Notes: generated by a model from the sequence alone, not told the origin. A DNA stretch of 64,000 nt from JAKQEM01 sp964391185 (GCA_964391185.1 CAYMIX010000007.1:20438-84437), one strand, 5' to 3'; counted from the stretch's first letter, positions 6,562 through 15,351 are shown. Numbers and translations are program-made.

Positions 6562-8787
6562 TTAGCGACGGAATCCACCTGGACGACCGCCTGGACGACC
6601 TCCTCCGAATCCACCTGGGCGTGGGCCGCGTGGTGGCGGAGCGACGAAACCTTCTGGCGGAGGTGTCATTTGCTTGAGCGACAAGCGCGTCTTGCCTTCA
6701 GCGGCATCGAATTCAACACACTTCACTTTCACTTCGTCTCCGACCTTCACGACATCTTCCACGTTTTCTGTGCGACCCCATGCGAGCTCGCTGATGTGGA
6801 TCATGCCGTCTTTGCCCTTAAGGAATTCTGCGATTGCACCAACACCTGCGATGATGCGAACGATCTTCGCGTCATAGATGGCACCAACTTCGGGCTTGGC
6901 GACAATACCCTGGATCCATTCCTTTGCGAGACGCATTTTTTCACCATCTGTAGCAGTAACGAATACGAGACCGCTGTCATCGATATCGATTTCAACACCG
7001 AGTTCACCGGTGATCTTCTGGATGGTTTCACCACCCTTTCCGATAACCAAGCGGATATCGTCTGGATTGATGGTGATTGTTTCAATACGTGGAGCGAACG
7101 GTGACATTTCTTTGCGTGGTTCGCTGATGGCAGCAAGCATCACGTTGAGAATTTCAGCGCGTCCTGTTTTGCTGCGTGCGAGAGCATCAGCGAAAACGTG
7201 GTCAGGCAAACCCTTAATTTTGATATCCATCTGAATAGCCGTGACACCCTTTGCTGTTCCCGTGAGCTTGAAGTCCATATCTCCACCGAAGTCTTCTTCA
7301 TCCTGGAGATCGGAGAGAATCACGTACTGATCCTTTTCTTCATCAGCAATAAGACCGAGTGCGATACCAGAAACTGGAGCTGTGAGTGGCACGCCGGCAG
7401 CCATGAGCGCGAGTGTGGAACCACAGGTGGCAGCCATCGAGCTGGAACCGTTGGATTCCAAAATTTCCGTGACAGTGCGAATGGTGTATGGGAAATCTTT
7501 TTCAGCAGGAAGCACTGGCTCGAGCCCGCGCTGGGCGAGGTTACCGTGACCGATTTCGCGGTTACCCGTCATCAGGCGGTTGGATGTTTCACCAACGGAG
7601 AATGGCGGGAAGTTGTAGTGGTGCATGTAACGGAGCTTCTTCTCCCCTTCCATACCCTCGATAAGCTGCTGATCGCCAGGAGATCCAAGTGTGCATGTTG
7701 TCATGCCCTGAGTCTCTCCACGCTGGAAGAGAGCAGAACCGTGCACGCGCTTTGGGAGAATATCCACCATCGCGGAGAGTGGGCGGATCTGGTCGATTTT
7801 ACGTGAACTCATGCGAGTTCCTTCTTCAAGGATAAGGCGGCGCATTTCACCCTTGATGACTTTGTCGACCAAGGAAGGAGCATAACTGTAGAGCTTTTTA
7901 AGGTCTTCGTTTTCGCCAGCTGGACCATACGTTTCTTCGAGCTTGGCAGCTGCACCACTCATATATTCATTGAAAATCATACGGCGCTGCTTCTTTCCGA
8001 GATCGTCTTTGATCGCTTTGTTGATAGCGGGAACAGCCCAATCTTTGAGAAGCTTGAGAGCTTCGTCGTGCGTATAAGGGTCTGCTACGTCGAACTTTGG
8101 CTTACCGATTTCCTTCTGGATATCAGCGAAGAACTTGGCGATTTTCTGTGCCCACTTCTTACCGAATTCGATAGCGCGGAGAATATCTTCTTCTGGAACC
8201 TGGTTTGCACCAGCTTCAATCATCACCACGCGATCAAGTGATGCAGTAAGGAACATATCGAGGTCGCTCTTCTTGAGAGCCTCCACGGATGGGTTCAAGA
8301 CTAGTTCACCACCAATGAGTCCGACGCGGACAGACCCAAGTGGACCATCAGCAGGACAATCAGAGATAGCAATTGCGAGGCTCGCTGCGTTTGCAGAGAT
8401 GATGTCATGTTCATGTTCGAAGTCGTAGCTCAGCACGGTGCAGAACACCTGGATATCGTTGCGCATGTGCTTTGGGAGCATTGGACGCAATCCACGGTCG
8501 ATGACACGAGCCATCAAAACGAAGTCATCGGATGGACGACCTTCGCGCTTGCGGAAGCGTGATCCTGCGATCTTGCCTCCTGCGTAGTACTTCTCCTGAT
8601 ACACGAGCTGTAATGGGAGGAAGTCGACTCCATCGCGAGGCTTGTCAGATACAGTGACGTTTCCCATACAGACGGTATCACCCATCTGTGCGAGCACGGT
8701 TGAATTTGCCTGACGGGCAATCATACCGGTTTTAACAATGAGCTTCTCGTCGCCTAAGTCGAGAGAATACTCTTTCTGGTTACTCAT
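6562..8787 (-). CDS. pnp: Polyribonucleotide nucleotidyltransferase (PNPase)
   Basis: Phosphate-dependent 3'-5' exoribonuclease that degrades mRNA and can add tails. The 741-residue protein starts MSNQKEYSLDLGDEKLIVKT. It has the first RNase PH domain (to about 215), a helical linker, the second RNase PH domain with the catalytic region GDMDFKLTGTAKGVTAIQMD, a KH domain (ITINPDDIRLVIGKGGETIQ) and an S1 domain (VGAIYDAKIVRIIAGVGAIA). It ends in a Pro/Gly/Arg-rich RNA-binding tail (GFGGGRPGGRPGGFRR). An in-frame GTG at 8850 would add 21 unlikely residues; I prefer the ATG at 8787, which has TTATCT 5 bases upstream and no ribosome site. Confidence 0.97.
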   Translation of the reverse strand: MSNQKEYSLDLGDEKLIVKTGMIARQANSTVLAQMGDTVCMGNVTVSDKPRDGVDFLPLQLVYQEKYYAGGKIAGSRFRKREGRPSDDFVLMARVIDRGLRPMLPKHMRNDIQVFCTVLSYDFEHEHDIISANAASLAIAISDCPADGPLGSVRVGLIGGELVLNPSVEALKKSDLDMFLTASLDRVVMIEAGANQVPEEDILRAIEFGKKWAQKIAKFFADIQKEIGKPKFDVADPYTHDEALKLLKDWAVPAINKAIKDDLGKKQRRMIFNEYMSGAAAKLEETYGPAGENEDLKKLYSYAPSLVDKVIKGEMRRLILEEGTRMSSRKIDQIRPLSAMVDILPKRVHGSALFQRGETQGMTTCTLGSPGDQQLIEGMEGEKKLRYMHHYNFPPFSVGETSNRLMTGNREIGHGNLAQRGLEPVLPAEKDFPYTIRTVTEILESNGSSSMAATCGSTLALMAAGVPLTAPVSGIALGLIADEEKDQYVILSDLQDEEDFGGDMDFKLTGTAKGVTAIQMDIKIKGLPDHVFADALARSKTGRAEILNVMLAAISEPRKEMSPFAPRIETITINPDDIRLVIGKGGETIQKITGELGVEIDIDDSGLVFVTATDGEKMRLAKEWIQGIVAKPEVGAIYDAKIVRIIAGVGAIAEFLKGKDGMIHISELAWGRTENVEDVVKVGDEVKVKCVEFDAAEGKTRLSLKQMTPPPEGFVAPPPRGPRPGGFGGGRPGGRPGGFRR

Positions 8788-8851
8788 AAAAAAGATAAGA
8801 GAAAATAAAGAGATGGCTTTTACCTCTCTTCCCCTTATCGGTGGACGCACA

Positions 8852-8904
8852 TGTTAACGCGCTTGTCACGGTGAGATGCCCGTAGGCCTCGAACCGCGCT
8901 AACA
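8852..8904 (-). promoter_or_regulatory. Stem-loop upstream of pnp
   Basis: On the minus strand, TGTTAGCGCG (8904-8895) can pair with CGCGTTAACA (8861-8852), with one G-U pair, closing a loop of 33 bases that contains CTACGGG and TCACCGTGA. It lies 65 bases before the pnp start. Many bacterial pnp leaders carry a hairpin used for autoregulation by RNase III and PNPase; whether this is the same is inference. It matters only if transcription starts upstream of it. The rest of 8788-9142 holds the leader of the next gene and nothing else I can support. Confidence 0.4.
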
Positions 8905-9142
8905 CGTACATCCAGGGAATGAAGAAGGGAAGGTTTGCCGGAAAGAACTGCGGTTATTGTACAGAAAACACGACTATAAGGAAAGCACCGATTGGCGTGC
9001 GTCACCGAGTCCACACAATCCTGCATTTGACACATTTCCTAATAAGATGAAAGATATGATGTCTATTGAGCGTTTCAATAGTCGAACCCTGGAACAACTA
9101 AAAGTTCCTTCATACCGTCGGAACTGAACTAAGGAGACATCG

Positions 9143-9967
9143 ATGAAGAGGCTGATCCGGAAGATCGTGATCGCGATGATGAAGATCTGGCACGAAAACA
9201 AGACCGAGCGCCGCCGCAGGGAGAACGAACAGACGCTTCAGGAGCTCCGCCATGCGTTCTTCAGGGATGGAGGGGTCAACAGAGAATATGTGAGACGGGT
9301 CCCTGCCAGGTTGCAGTTCTGCATCCCTGGCCAACTTCGGGTGTGGCTCGAAGAGAAAGCCACATGTGCAGACCCAGATCTACTCATCGGCATCAGGAAT
9401 GCCCGGGCGTGCGGGATCGAAATCTCACCGAATGAAGTTACATCGCTCATGAAACTTGCAGCATCCAAATCGGGAATCATCCGCCGCGCGGTCTTCCTCA
9501 AGCAACTGCATGGGGACCCACTCCCGCTTGAAACCGTGCTCCAATTGGTGCGCGAGGCAAAGGAAGGCCAGCCGTCATTCTTTGACTGCCGCCCCAACGA
9601 GACAACCATCGAAGAACTGCTCGAGCTCATCGACAACGATAATGCTGAGCAGACTGATGCCTTTGTCTGGGCGCTGGCCGAAGAAGGGCAATTCAAGCTG
9701 ATGGTGATCGCCTGTCGCCTTCTCGATAAAGTGCAGACCACTGAACTCGTGCGACAGTGCTTCGACGCGCACATTGGTAAAAGTCGTGTCTACTTCGGCG
9801 ACTTGGCCGAGATGGCTATTCTGTTGGATGACTGCGGAGCCGCCCAGCGTCTCATCAGCATGATCGGAAATAGAACAGGGAACGGCCTCCAAGAGATTGC
9901 AGGCCGGCTCGCGCTGTTCATCTTCCACTCGCAGGAAAACGCTTCTGTGGATGATGAAGACAGGTGA
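9143..9967 (+). CDS. Hypothetical protein (274 aa), charged helical
   Basis: No family recognised. The first 30 residues are strongly basic with a short hydrophobic stretch (MKRLIRKIVIAMMKIWHENK), which could be a membrane-binding amphipathic helix. The remainder is predicted all-helical, with HEAT-like helix pairs (GQPSFFDCRPNETTIEELLE, QFKLMVIACRLLDKVQ). The start is fixed by a strong AAGGAG site 8 bases upstream. The leader contains two perfect hairpins (CTATTGA/TCAATAG at 9063-9081 and GGAAC/GTTCC at 9091-9108). A TTGACA at about 9027 may be the -35 box. A strong terminator follows. Codon use is GC-rich like the other monocistronic cassettes here. Confidence 0.75.
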   Translation: MKRLIRKIVIAMMKIWHENKTERRRRENEQTLQELRHAFFRDGGVNREYVRRVPARLQFCIPGQLRVWLEEKATCADPDLLIGIRNARACGIEISPNEVTSLMKLAASKSGIIRRAVFLKQLHGDPLPLETVLQLVREAKEGQPSFFDCRPNETTIEELLELIDNDNAEQTDAFVWALAEEGQFKLMVIACRLLDKVQTTELVRQCFDAHIGKSRVYFGDLAEMAILLDDCGAAQRLISMIGNRTGNGLQEIAGRLALFIFHSQENASVDDEDR

Positions 9968-9992
9968 TAACACAGTTCCGACACCCCCAACC

Positions 9993-10024
9993 CCTCCCGC
10001 CCCAGACGGCGGGAGGTTTCTTTA
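9993..10024 (+). terminator. Intrinsic terminator after the 9143 gene
   Basis: Stem CCTCCCGCC (9993-10001) pairs with GGCGGGAGG (10008-10016), followed by TTTCTTTATT. Confidence 0.9.
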
Positions 10025-10040
10025 TTGATGGCACAAAAAA

Positions 10041-10066
10041 GAGGGCCGAAGCCCTCATTTTTTGAT
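10041..10066 (+). terminator. Second terminator before the 10167 gene
   Basis: GAGGGC, loop CGAA, GCCCTC, then ATTTTTT. It insulates the next cassette from upstream transcription. Confidence 0.8.
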
Positions 10067-10071
10067 TTATG

Positions 10072-10099
10072 TTGACAAATACGCAGAAAGTATTAAAAT
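10072..10099 (+). promoter_or_regulatory. Promoter of the 10167 gene
   Basis: TTGACA (10072-10077), 16-bp spacer, TAAAAT (10094-10099). Confidence 0.75.
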
Positions 10100-10166
10100 T
10101 ATTATGTTCTGCCTTACGCATAAGCAGAAAAGTGTCCTGTTCACTAAAACCACAGAGGAAATTGCA

Positions 10167-10784
10167 ATGTCTCAGCAGACCGCCCAGTTCATCGTCAGCG
10201 TCATGTTCGCCATGCTGGCCATCCTGATCCTCGCTTCCCAGCAGTGGGTCTACAAGTTCTGGCCAATGAAGAAGATCGCCGCGGAGTGGATGAAGGTCTG
10301 GATCGAGGATCGGCTTCGGCGCGACCGCGCGGCGGTGGATAGGTTCTACCGCTCTATTGATCCTATCGGGACCTATTGCTACTACCACGTGTACGAAAAG
10401 GGTCGTGGCACTTACTTGCCCTCAAAGAGGGCGGAACGCATGATGGAACGGCAATTGATGACCCATGTGGTGAAGTGGCTCCACGATACGCCGCCCCACC
10501 CGTCCACCACGTTGTACAACCTTCAATATTTGGAGCGGGCCAACCTTATTACCCAGATTCCTCGTGAACTCTCAGAGCGTATGGTGAAGACAAGCATTCT
10601 GCGGGAGCCCGCAGATGGTTGCGCCATGGACCTGGCAATCTACTTCTGGGGAAAGGATGTGATCCCGCACGAGATGCTCACACTGCTCGTCATCAACGGG
10701 CATCGGGAAAACCTGATCGAGGAGGGTGTTCCGATTCCGGACGATCTGCAGGTAGCTAGCTCCGGGGTTGGATCGGGCGCGTGA
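10167..10784 (+). CDS. Hypothetical membrane-anchored protein (205 aa)
   Basis: Starts MSQQTAQFIVSVMFAMLAIL: one N-terminal membrane helix (about residues 6-25) followed by a cytoplasmic basic region (WIEDRLRRDRAAVDRFYRSI) and a helical C-terminal domain. No family recognised. I chose the ATG at 10167 because AGAGGA lies 7 bases upstream and the -10 box is at 10099; the longer TTG frame from 10062 would overlap the promoter. The length, basic N-terminus and cassette organisation recall the 9143 gene next door. Both contain helical pairs and may be distant relatives, which I cannot verify by eye. Confidence 0.75.
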   Translation: MSQQTAQFIVSVMFAMLAILILASQQWVYKFWPMKKIAAEWMKVWIEDRLRRDRAAVDRFYRSIDPIGTYCYYHVYEKGRGTYLPSKRAERMMERQLMTHVVKWLHDTPPHPSTTLYNLQYLERANLITQIPRELSERMVKTSILREPADGCAMDLAIYFWGKDVIPHEMLTLLVINGHRENLIEEGVPIPDDLQVASSGVGSGA

Positions 10785-10805
10785 TCTAAACGTAGCAGGA
10801 CAACA

Positions 10806-10836
10806 AAAGAGCCCCCGCATGACGCGGTGGCTCTTT
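10806..10836. terminator. Bidirectional terminator between the 10167 gene and rpsO
   Basis: AAAGAGCC and GGCTCTTT arms around a second stem CCGC/GCGG. It ends with T-runs on both strands and serves the two convergent genes. Confidence 0.8.
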
Positions 10837-10855
10837 CTACATATCAACAATACAC

Positions 10856-11125
10856 TTAGCGCTTCAATCCCTGAACTTCCAAGACCTTCTGGTATTCCTC
10901 CGGCTTGTTCATGCGGAGGTAGTTAAGGAGTTTGCGGCGTTGTGCGACTTTGCCGAGGAGGCCGCGGCGTGCGGAGTGGTCTTTCTTATGCTCCTGGAGG
11001 TGATCTGTCAGAAGACCAATCTCCTTTGTAAGGATGGCAATTTGGACCTGTGGGGAACCAGTATCTTTCTCGTGAAGCTGGGTATCTGTAATCAACTTCT
11101 TCTTGGTTCTACGCTTAAGTGCCAT
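10856..11125 (-). CDS. rpsO: 30S ribosomal protein S15
   Basis: Primary 16S rRNA-binding protein of the small subunit platform. The 89-residue protein MALKRRTKKKLITDTQLHEK is the normal length. It contains the conserved GSPQVQIAILT, HKKDHSARRGLL and RRKLLNYLR segments. Longer upstream frames (to 11290) are not homologous, so the ATG at 11125 is right. No Shine-Dalgarno site precedes it: the upstream stretch is pyrimidine-rich. Confidence 0.97.
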   Translation of the reverse strand: MALKRRTKKKLITDTQLHEKDTGSPQVQIAILTKEIGLLTDHLQEHKKDHSARRGLLGKVAQRRKLLNYLRMNKPEEYQKVLEVQGLKR

Positions 11126-11319
11126 GGGAGAGTTGGGAGAAAAGAAGAGAGAGGCGCACAAAAAAATATTTGCGCCTGGCCGAAAGGGGTATAAAAACCT
11201 CCATTCAGCGCGGACACGTGCAATTGTACGCATAGCCCGGAAAAAGGCAAGTCCTCTTGCGTGGACAATCGTCCACCTGCCCCCTAGCATGGTTTACCCG
11301 TTCCCCTACGTTTGCCCAT

Positions 11320-12537
11320 ATGACTGCGATATATGTCATTCTCGGTTTGGTACTCATAGTGAGCGGATATATCGCCTGGAAATTAACGATCCAACAGCCA
11401 GTCGGAACAACAGACGGAATCAGCCCCGCTGAATTTGATCGCTTAAAGGTGGAATTGGACAGGAAAATCGATGACATAGCCGAATTAAAGTCCAAATTGG
11501 AGAAGGCTCTGTCAGAAAAGGATGAAATGAGCGGAAAAGGTAAACAATTGTACGACAGCTTCAAGAATATGGAGTCTGATTTGAAGATACTTCGCCAGGA
11601 ACGTGACGCTGTTCAACGCCAGGTACAGACTTATGAAGCGGAAGATAAAAGGAAGGAAAAAGAATTCACACAACGTTTGGAGAAACTTGAGTCTGCGAAA
11701 ATCAGCCTGGAAGAAGAGCGCCAACGCGTGATCCACGACGATGAAGAACGCAGACGTCAGGAATTGGAAGCACGCGACCGCCTTTGGGCTGATCACGAAA
11801 ATGGTGTCATCGCGACGCTCACAGACCTATGTAAGCAGCCGTCATTTAGTTTCACCAGTTACTCAAACACGAATTTGCCAGAAGGATTTGATGGCTCACT
11901 GAAGCCAGACTTTATGATCGATTTCCTTGGGCAGTATGTGATCTTCGATGCGAAAGTGAGTAAAGCAAAAAGCTTGAAGGCGTACATCGATGATCAGGTA
12001 AAAAAGACGGTCGAAAAAGTGAAGAATAATGACAGCATCTATAAATGGATTTTCTTAGTTGTCCCTGCGACTGCACTCAGTGAACTGAAAACACATCACT
12101 ACATGGTGGACGGTTATCAGTTGTTTGTGATCTCACCAGAAGCAATCCCCGCTGTGCTCTCCAGCTTCAAGCGCATCAGCACGTACGAATTTGCTGAACA
12201 GATGGACCCACAGCAGCGCGAAAACATTGTGCAGCTGATTGCAGAGCTCGACTTCCACATTAACCTCCGTAACGCGGCAGATATTTTCCTCTCGAACCTT
12301 GGCTCTGAATTGCTCGAGAAAGCAAAGCGCATCGACCCAGTACTCCAGGAAGAAGTAGAATTGAAAAAAGCTCCGATGAATGCAAAGGCTTCTATCGCTG
12401 CATCAGAAATTAAAAAGATGGTTGTCAGCCTCGCGCATCAGAAGGAACAGATCGACAGGCTTGTTTCGCCGAAGACAACAATCAGTGAAAAGAAAATCAA
12501 AGAAGCGAAAGAATTACTGAGTGACACGTTGTTCTAG
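11320..12537 (+). CDS. RmuC-like protein (405 aa)
   Basis: Resembles the RmuC family, proteins with a predicted PD-(D/E)XK nuclease fold that limit DNA inversions. Layout: N-terminal membrane anchor (MTAIYVILGLVLIVSGYIAW), a long coiled coil (about 35-165, DRLKVELDRKIDDIAELKSK and following), then the nuclease-like core. Core landmarks are LPEGFDGSLKPDFMIDFLG, IFDAKVSKAKSL and YKWIFLVVPATAL. The D...DAK pair fits the catalytic pattern of this fold. The sequence is divergent from classical RmuC, so the activity is inferred. The start was chosen because the membrane anchor begins there; no ribosome site is visible. Confidence 0.75.
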   Translation: MTAIYVILGLVLIVSGYIAWKLTIQQPVGTTDGISPAEFDRLKVELDRKIDDIAELKSKLEKALSEKDEMSGKGKQLYDSFKNMESDLKILRQERDAVQRQVQTYEAEDKRKEKEFTQRLEKLESAKISLEEERQRVIHDDEERRRQELEARDRLWADHENGVIATLTDLCKQPSFSFTSYSNTNLPEGFDGSLKPDFMIDFLGQYVIFDAKVSKAKSLKAYIDDQVKKTVEKVKNNDSIYKWIFLVVPATALSELKTHHYMVDGYQLFVISPEAIPAVLSSFKRISTYEFAEQMDPQQRENIVQLIAELDFHINLRNAADIFLSNLGSELLEKAKRIDPVLQEEVELKKAPMNAKASIAASEIKKMVVSLAHQKEQIDRLVSPKTTISEKKIKEAKELLSDTLF

Positions 12538-12539
12538 CT

Positions 12540-12592
12540 GCATGGTTCGTCCTTCGTCTCCGCTCAGGATGACACTCACCATGACATCTAGA
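12540..12592. repeat. REP-like repeat (GTCCTTCG...CTCAGGATGACA family)
   Basis: Contains GGTTCGTCCTTCGTCTCCG, CTCAGGATGACA and CACCATGACA, the same phrases found at 19786-19850, 44559-44627, 45406-45472, 50611-50640, 51042-51153 and 55234-55269. It directly precedes the 180-nt structured element, as it also does at 44.6 kb. Confidence 0.7.
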
Positions 12593-12603
12593 TAAACCGC
12601 ACC

Positions 12604-12795
12604 GGGTGGGAGCGCGCCGCCAGGGGGTGAAAGGGAAGGCCCCGATCGTTTTGTCGACGAAGCGATGTCGGACAAATGTAGACGATGTCGCTGAGGAGGC
12701 ACGGGGCCGGGCAGAGGAGCTTCGGCGCGCAAGCTCCTGAGCCCGACGAAGGGTTGGCGCCACCTTTGTTGCCGGACAAAGGTGGCAAAGAATCC
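12604..12795 (+). ncRNA. Structured dispersed element, copy 1 (candidate RNA)
   Basis: About 190 bases between rmuC and pcrA. Helices: P1 12612-12619 with 12723-12730 (GCGCGCCG/CGGCGCGC); P2 12638-12644 with 12702-12708 (GGCCCCG/CGGGGCC); P3 12662-12670 with 12683-12691 (GCGATGTCG/CGATGTCGC, including a U-G and a G-U pair); P4 12760-12769 with 12776-12785 (CCACCTTTGT/ACAAAGGTGG). Constant segments are GGCCCCGATCGT, GAGGAG.CACGGGGCCGGG and CCACCTTTGT. Copies 2 and 3 keep P1 and P3 with different bases. No open reading frame is conserved between the copies. It could be a non-coding RNA, a cis element or a small mobile element; no known family recognised. Confidence 0.65.
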
Positions 12796-12900
12796 TGTTG
12801 CAGTAGGCTCGCATCAACAATCATCTGCCATCAAACAAAATAATGAAGAATGTTACTCAAACTTGGTCGCACCCCTTTGTACTTCCACTACAATCCCCCA

Positions 12901-15264
12901 GTGACCGCACAGACGAACAACCTGATTCTCAACGGCCTCAATGAACAGCAACAACAAGCAGTGCTTCATACCGATGGACCATTGCTCATTTTGGCGGGAG
13001 CTGGCTCAGGGAAAACGCGTGCACTCACGCATCGCATCGCACACCTGATGCAACTTGGCGTGCAGCCATGGCAGATTCTTTCAGTGACATTCACCAATAA
13101 AGCCGCAAAAGAAATGAAGGAGCGTATCGCGAACATGCTGCATCTTACGGAAGGAACAGATATTACGTTCGGCGATTTCAAGCAAGGACGCCTGCCTGTG
13201 ATGGGAACATTTCACAGTATTTGCGTGCGCATTTTGCGACGTGATATCGAGAGGCTCGGACGTGACCGAAACTTCGTGATTTACGATAGCGATGATCAGG
13301 AAAAGCTCATGAAGAATGTGCTCAAGCAATTACACATCGAAGAAGCCGAGCTTAAGCCACGCGCAGCCTTGGGTTACGTTGGACGATTTAAATCAGAAGC
13401 TGTGTCTCCTGCTGATGCAGCAAAAGACGCAACAACTGATCGCCTCTCACTCGTGCTCAAGGCATACACGCTGTACCAAAAAATGCTCAAAGAAAGTAAT
13501 GCGCTCGACTTCGATGATTTGATCCTCGAAACAGTCAGACTCTTCCATGAATGTCCAGATGTATTGAGCAGGTACCAGGAGACGTGGAGATATTTGCACG
13601 TCGATGAGTATCAAGACACGAACCATGCGCAGTATTTGTTTATCACGTTGCTCGCGCAGAAGTATCGAAACCTTTGTGTGATCGGCGACCCAGACCAATC
13701 GATCTACGGTTTCCGTGGCGCAGATATCCGCAATATTTTGGAGTTCGAAAAAGATTATCCAAATGCGAGCCGCATTAAGCTCGAACGAAACTATCGTTCC
13801 ACGCAGCCAATCTTGGATGCTGCCGATGGTGTGATCTCTGTAAATCCAAATCGTCCAGAGAAGAAAATGTGGACGAACCGAACCGACGGACCGCATGTGG
13901 TGGTGAATGAAGTGCGTGATGAAAAGCGCGAGGCGGAAGAAGCTGTTCGCGCCGTGCAAGAAATGAAGCGCAAAGAGATCCCGTTCCGCGAGCAGGTGAT
14001 CTTGTACCGAACACACGCACAATCGCGTCTATTTGAAGAAGCTTGTATGCGTGCTGCGATCCCCTATCGTATCCTCGGAGGTGTGAAATTCTACGGCCGC
14101 AAAGAAGTGAAAGATGTCCTCGCGTATTTGTATGCGATCTTGAACCCGTACGACACGGTGAGCATGCTGCGCATCATCAATATTCCTTCGCGTAAGCTTG
14201 GGGAAACGACGCTCAGCAAAGTGCAGGCACATTCATCGCAACATCAGATGACACTCTGGGATGCGCTGTGCGATGCCAATAATATCGCTGACCTGGATAT
14301 GAATACGCGCAACCGCATCATGGCGTTTGTGGAACTGTTGCTGCGCTACAAAGTAAAAACCGAACACACAGTTGTGAGCTTGCTGACAGAAGAATTACTT
14401 GAGGACCTAAAGATGGAAACGTGGCTGAAGGAAGGAACCGAAGAAGGCGAAGACCGTTGGCACAACGTCCAAGAACTAATGACTGTCATGCATAAGTACG
14501 ACAGCTTGAATGCGCAGGAATCACTCACAAGTTTCCTGGAAGAAGTAGCCTTGGTTTCCGAAGTAGATAAGCTTGGGAATGAAGGAGGCAGCGATGCGCT
14601 CACATTGATGACGCTCCATCTCTGCAAAGGATTGGAGTTTGAACACGTGGTGATCGTCGGATGTGAAGAAGGGCTCTTCCCCCACAGCAATGCGATGTTC
14701 GATAAAGAACAGCTCGAGGAAGAGCGGAGAATTATGTATGTCGGCATGACGCGCGCTCGAAGCAATCTCCGACTAATGTTCGCGCAAAGCCGTTTCCTCT
14801 GGGGCGAAAATAAAAGCGGTGCACCAAGTAGATTTTTGGATGATTTACCACCGCATGTGATAGAGCGCAGGAGTGACGATATCCTCAGTGCATTTGCATG
14901 GGCGGGCAGCCAAGGCATGGAACAGGCACGACGCGGATCTGTAGGGGCGTTGCATGCTGCGCCCTCATTGGGCAATAACCATTCCGGGACGTTGCGTGCA
15001 ACGCCCCTACAACCATTCCGTCAGCAGCATTCTACCGCACAGCCCGATGTCGCGATCGAGTTCAATCAAGATGTATCGTTCGATGATGGAAACCAAGACA
15101 GCGAACAGCTTGCCGATACAATCCAGCAAGGCACACGGGTTGCTCACCCGACATTTGGCGCAGGTACCGTCCTCGCTCGTCGCGGTGACATTGTGGATAT
15201 CAGGTTTGACTCTGGGCAAAAGAAAACATTTGCACTAAGCATTGCGCCGCTAAAAATTATTTAA
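12901..15264 (+). CDS. pcrA: ATP-dependent DNA helicase PcrA/UvrD
   Basis: 3'-5' superfamily 1A helicase for repair and replication restart. Motifs seen: Q motif LNEQQQQAV, Walker A AGAGSGKT, DEYQDTN (motif II), GDPDQSIYGFRGA (III), NYRST (IV), LHLCKGLEFE (V), GMTRAR (VI). The C-terminal VAHPTFGAGTVLARRG is the Tudor-like RNA polymerase-binding domain of PcrA. I prefer the GTG at 12901 (787 aa): TACAAT at 12889-12894 lies exactly 6 bases upstream and the Q motif is close behind; an ATG at 12850 would add 17 residues. The linker before the Tudor-like domain contains a 70-bp palindromic repeat translated in frame (VGALHAAPSLGNN...). Confidence 0.96.
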   Translation: MTAQTNNLILNGLNEQQQQAVLHTDGPLLILAGAGSGKTRALTHRIAHLMQLGVQPWQILSVTFTNKAAKEMKERIANMLHLTEGTDITFGDFKQGRLPVMGTFHSICVRILRRDIERLGRDRNFVIYDSDDQEKLMKNVLKQLHIEEAELKPRAALGYVGRFKSEAVSPADAAKDATTDRLSLVLKAYTLYQKMLKESNALDFDDLILETVRLFHECPDVLSRYQETWRYLHVDEYQDTNHAQYLFITLLAQKYRNLCVIGDPDQSIYGFRGADIRNILEFEKDYPNASRIKLERNYRSTQPILDAADGVISVNPNRPEKKMWTNRTDGPHVVVNEVRDEKREAEEAVRAVQEMKRKEIPFREQVILYRTHAQSRLFEEACMRAAIPYRILGGVKFYGRKEVKDVLAYLYAILNPYDTVSMLRIINIPSRKLGETTLSKVQAHSSQHQMTLWDALCDANNIADLDMNTRNRIMAFVELLLRYKVKTEHTVVSLLTEELLEDLKMETWLKEGTEEGEDRWHNVQELMTVMHKYDSLNAQESLTSFLEEVALVSEVDKLGNEGGSDALTLMTLHLCKGLEFEHVVIVGCEEGLFPHSNAMFDKEQLEEERRIMYVGMTRARSNLRLMFAQSRFLWGENKSGAPSRFLDDLPPHVIERRSDDILSAFAWAGSQGMEQARRGSVGALHAAPSLGNNHSGTLRATPLQPFRQQHSTAQPDVAIEFNQDVSFDDGNQDSEQLADTIQQGTRVAHPTFGAGTVLARRGDIVDIRFDSGQKKTFALSIAPLKII
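14941..15010. repeat. Palindromic repeat pair inside pcrA
   Basis: Perfect 14-bp inverted ends GTAGGGGCGTTGCA (14941-14954) and TGCAACGCCCCTAC (14997-15010) enclose 42 bp. Same family as 6514-6541 and 48113-48140. It is translated within the non-conserved linker between the helicase core and the C-terminal domain. Confidence 0.9.
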
Positions 15265-15288
15265 TATCGGGCTACGTTTTAATACCAA

Positions 15289-15319
15289 CGTAGAGACGTG
15301 CGATTCGCACGTCTCTACG
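15289..15319. repeat. Palindromic repeat between pcrA and the SLH gene
   Basis: CGTAGAGACGTGCG and CGCACGTCTCTACG (14-bp arms, 3-base loop). It is the same kind of element as the GTAGGGGCGTTGCA family but with different arms. It lies between convergent genes and may act as a bidirectional hairpin. Confidence 0.85.
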
Positions 15320-15351
15320 GTAGGAATTCGGTATTAATGGCATTTTTCCTG

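Noticed and set aside
8788..8850. N-terminal extension of PNPase from a GTG at 8850
   Set aside because: The extra residues are not homologous to PNPase and the family start MSNQKEYSLDLG fits the ATG at 8787.
12604..12795. A CRISPR-like or IS insertion explanation for the 180-nt element
   Set aside because: There are no spaced direct repeats and no transposase frame, and the three copies differ in sequence while keeping base pairing.
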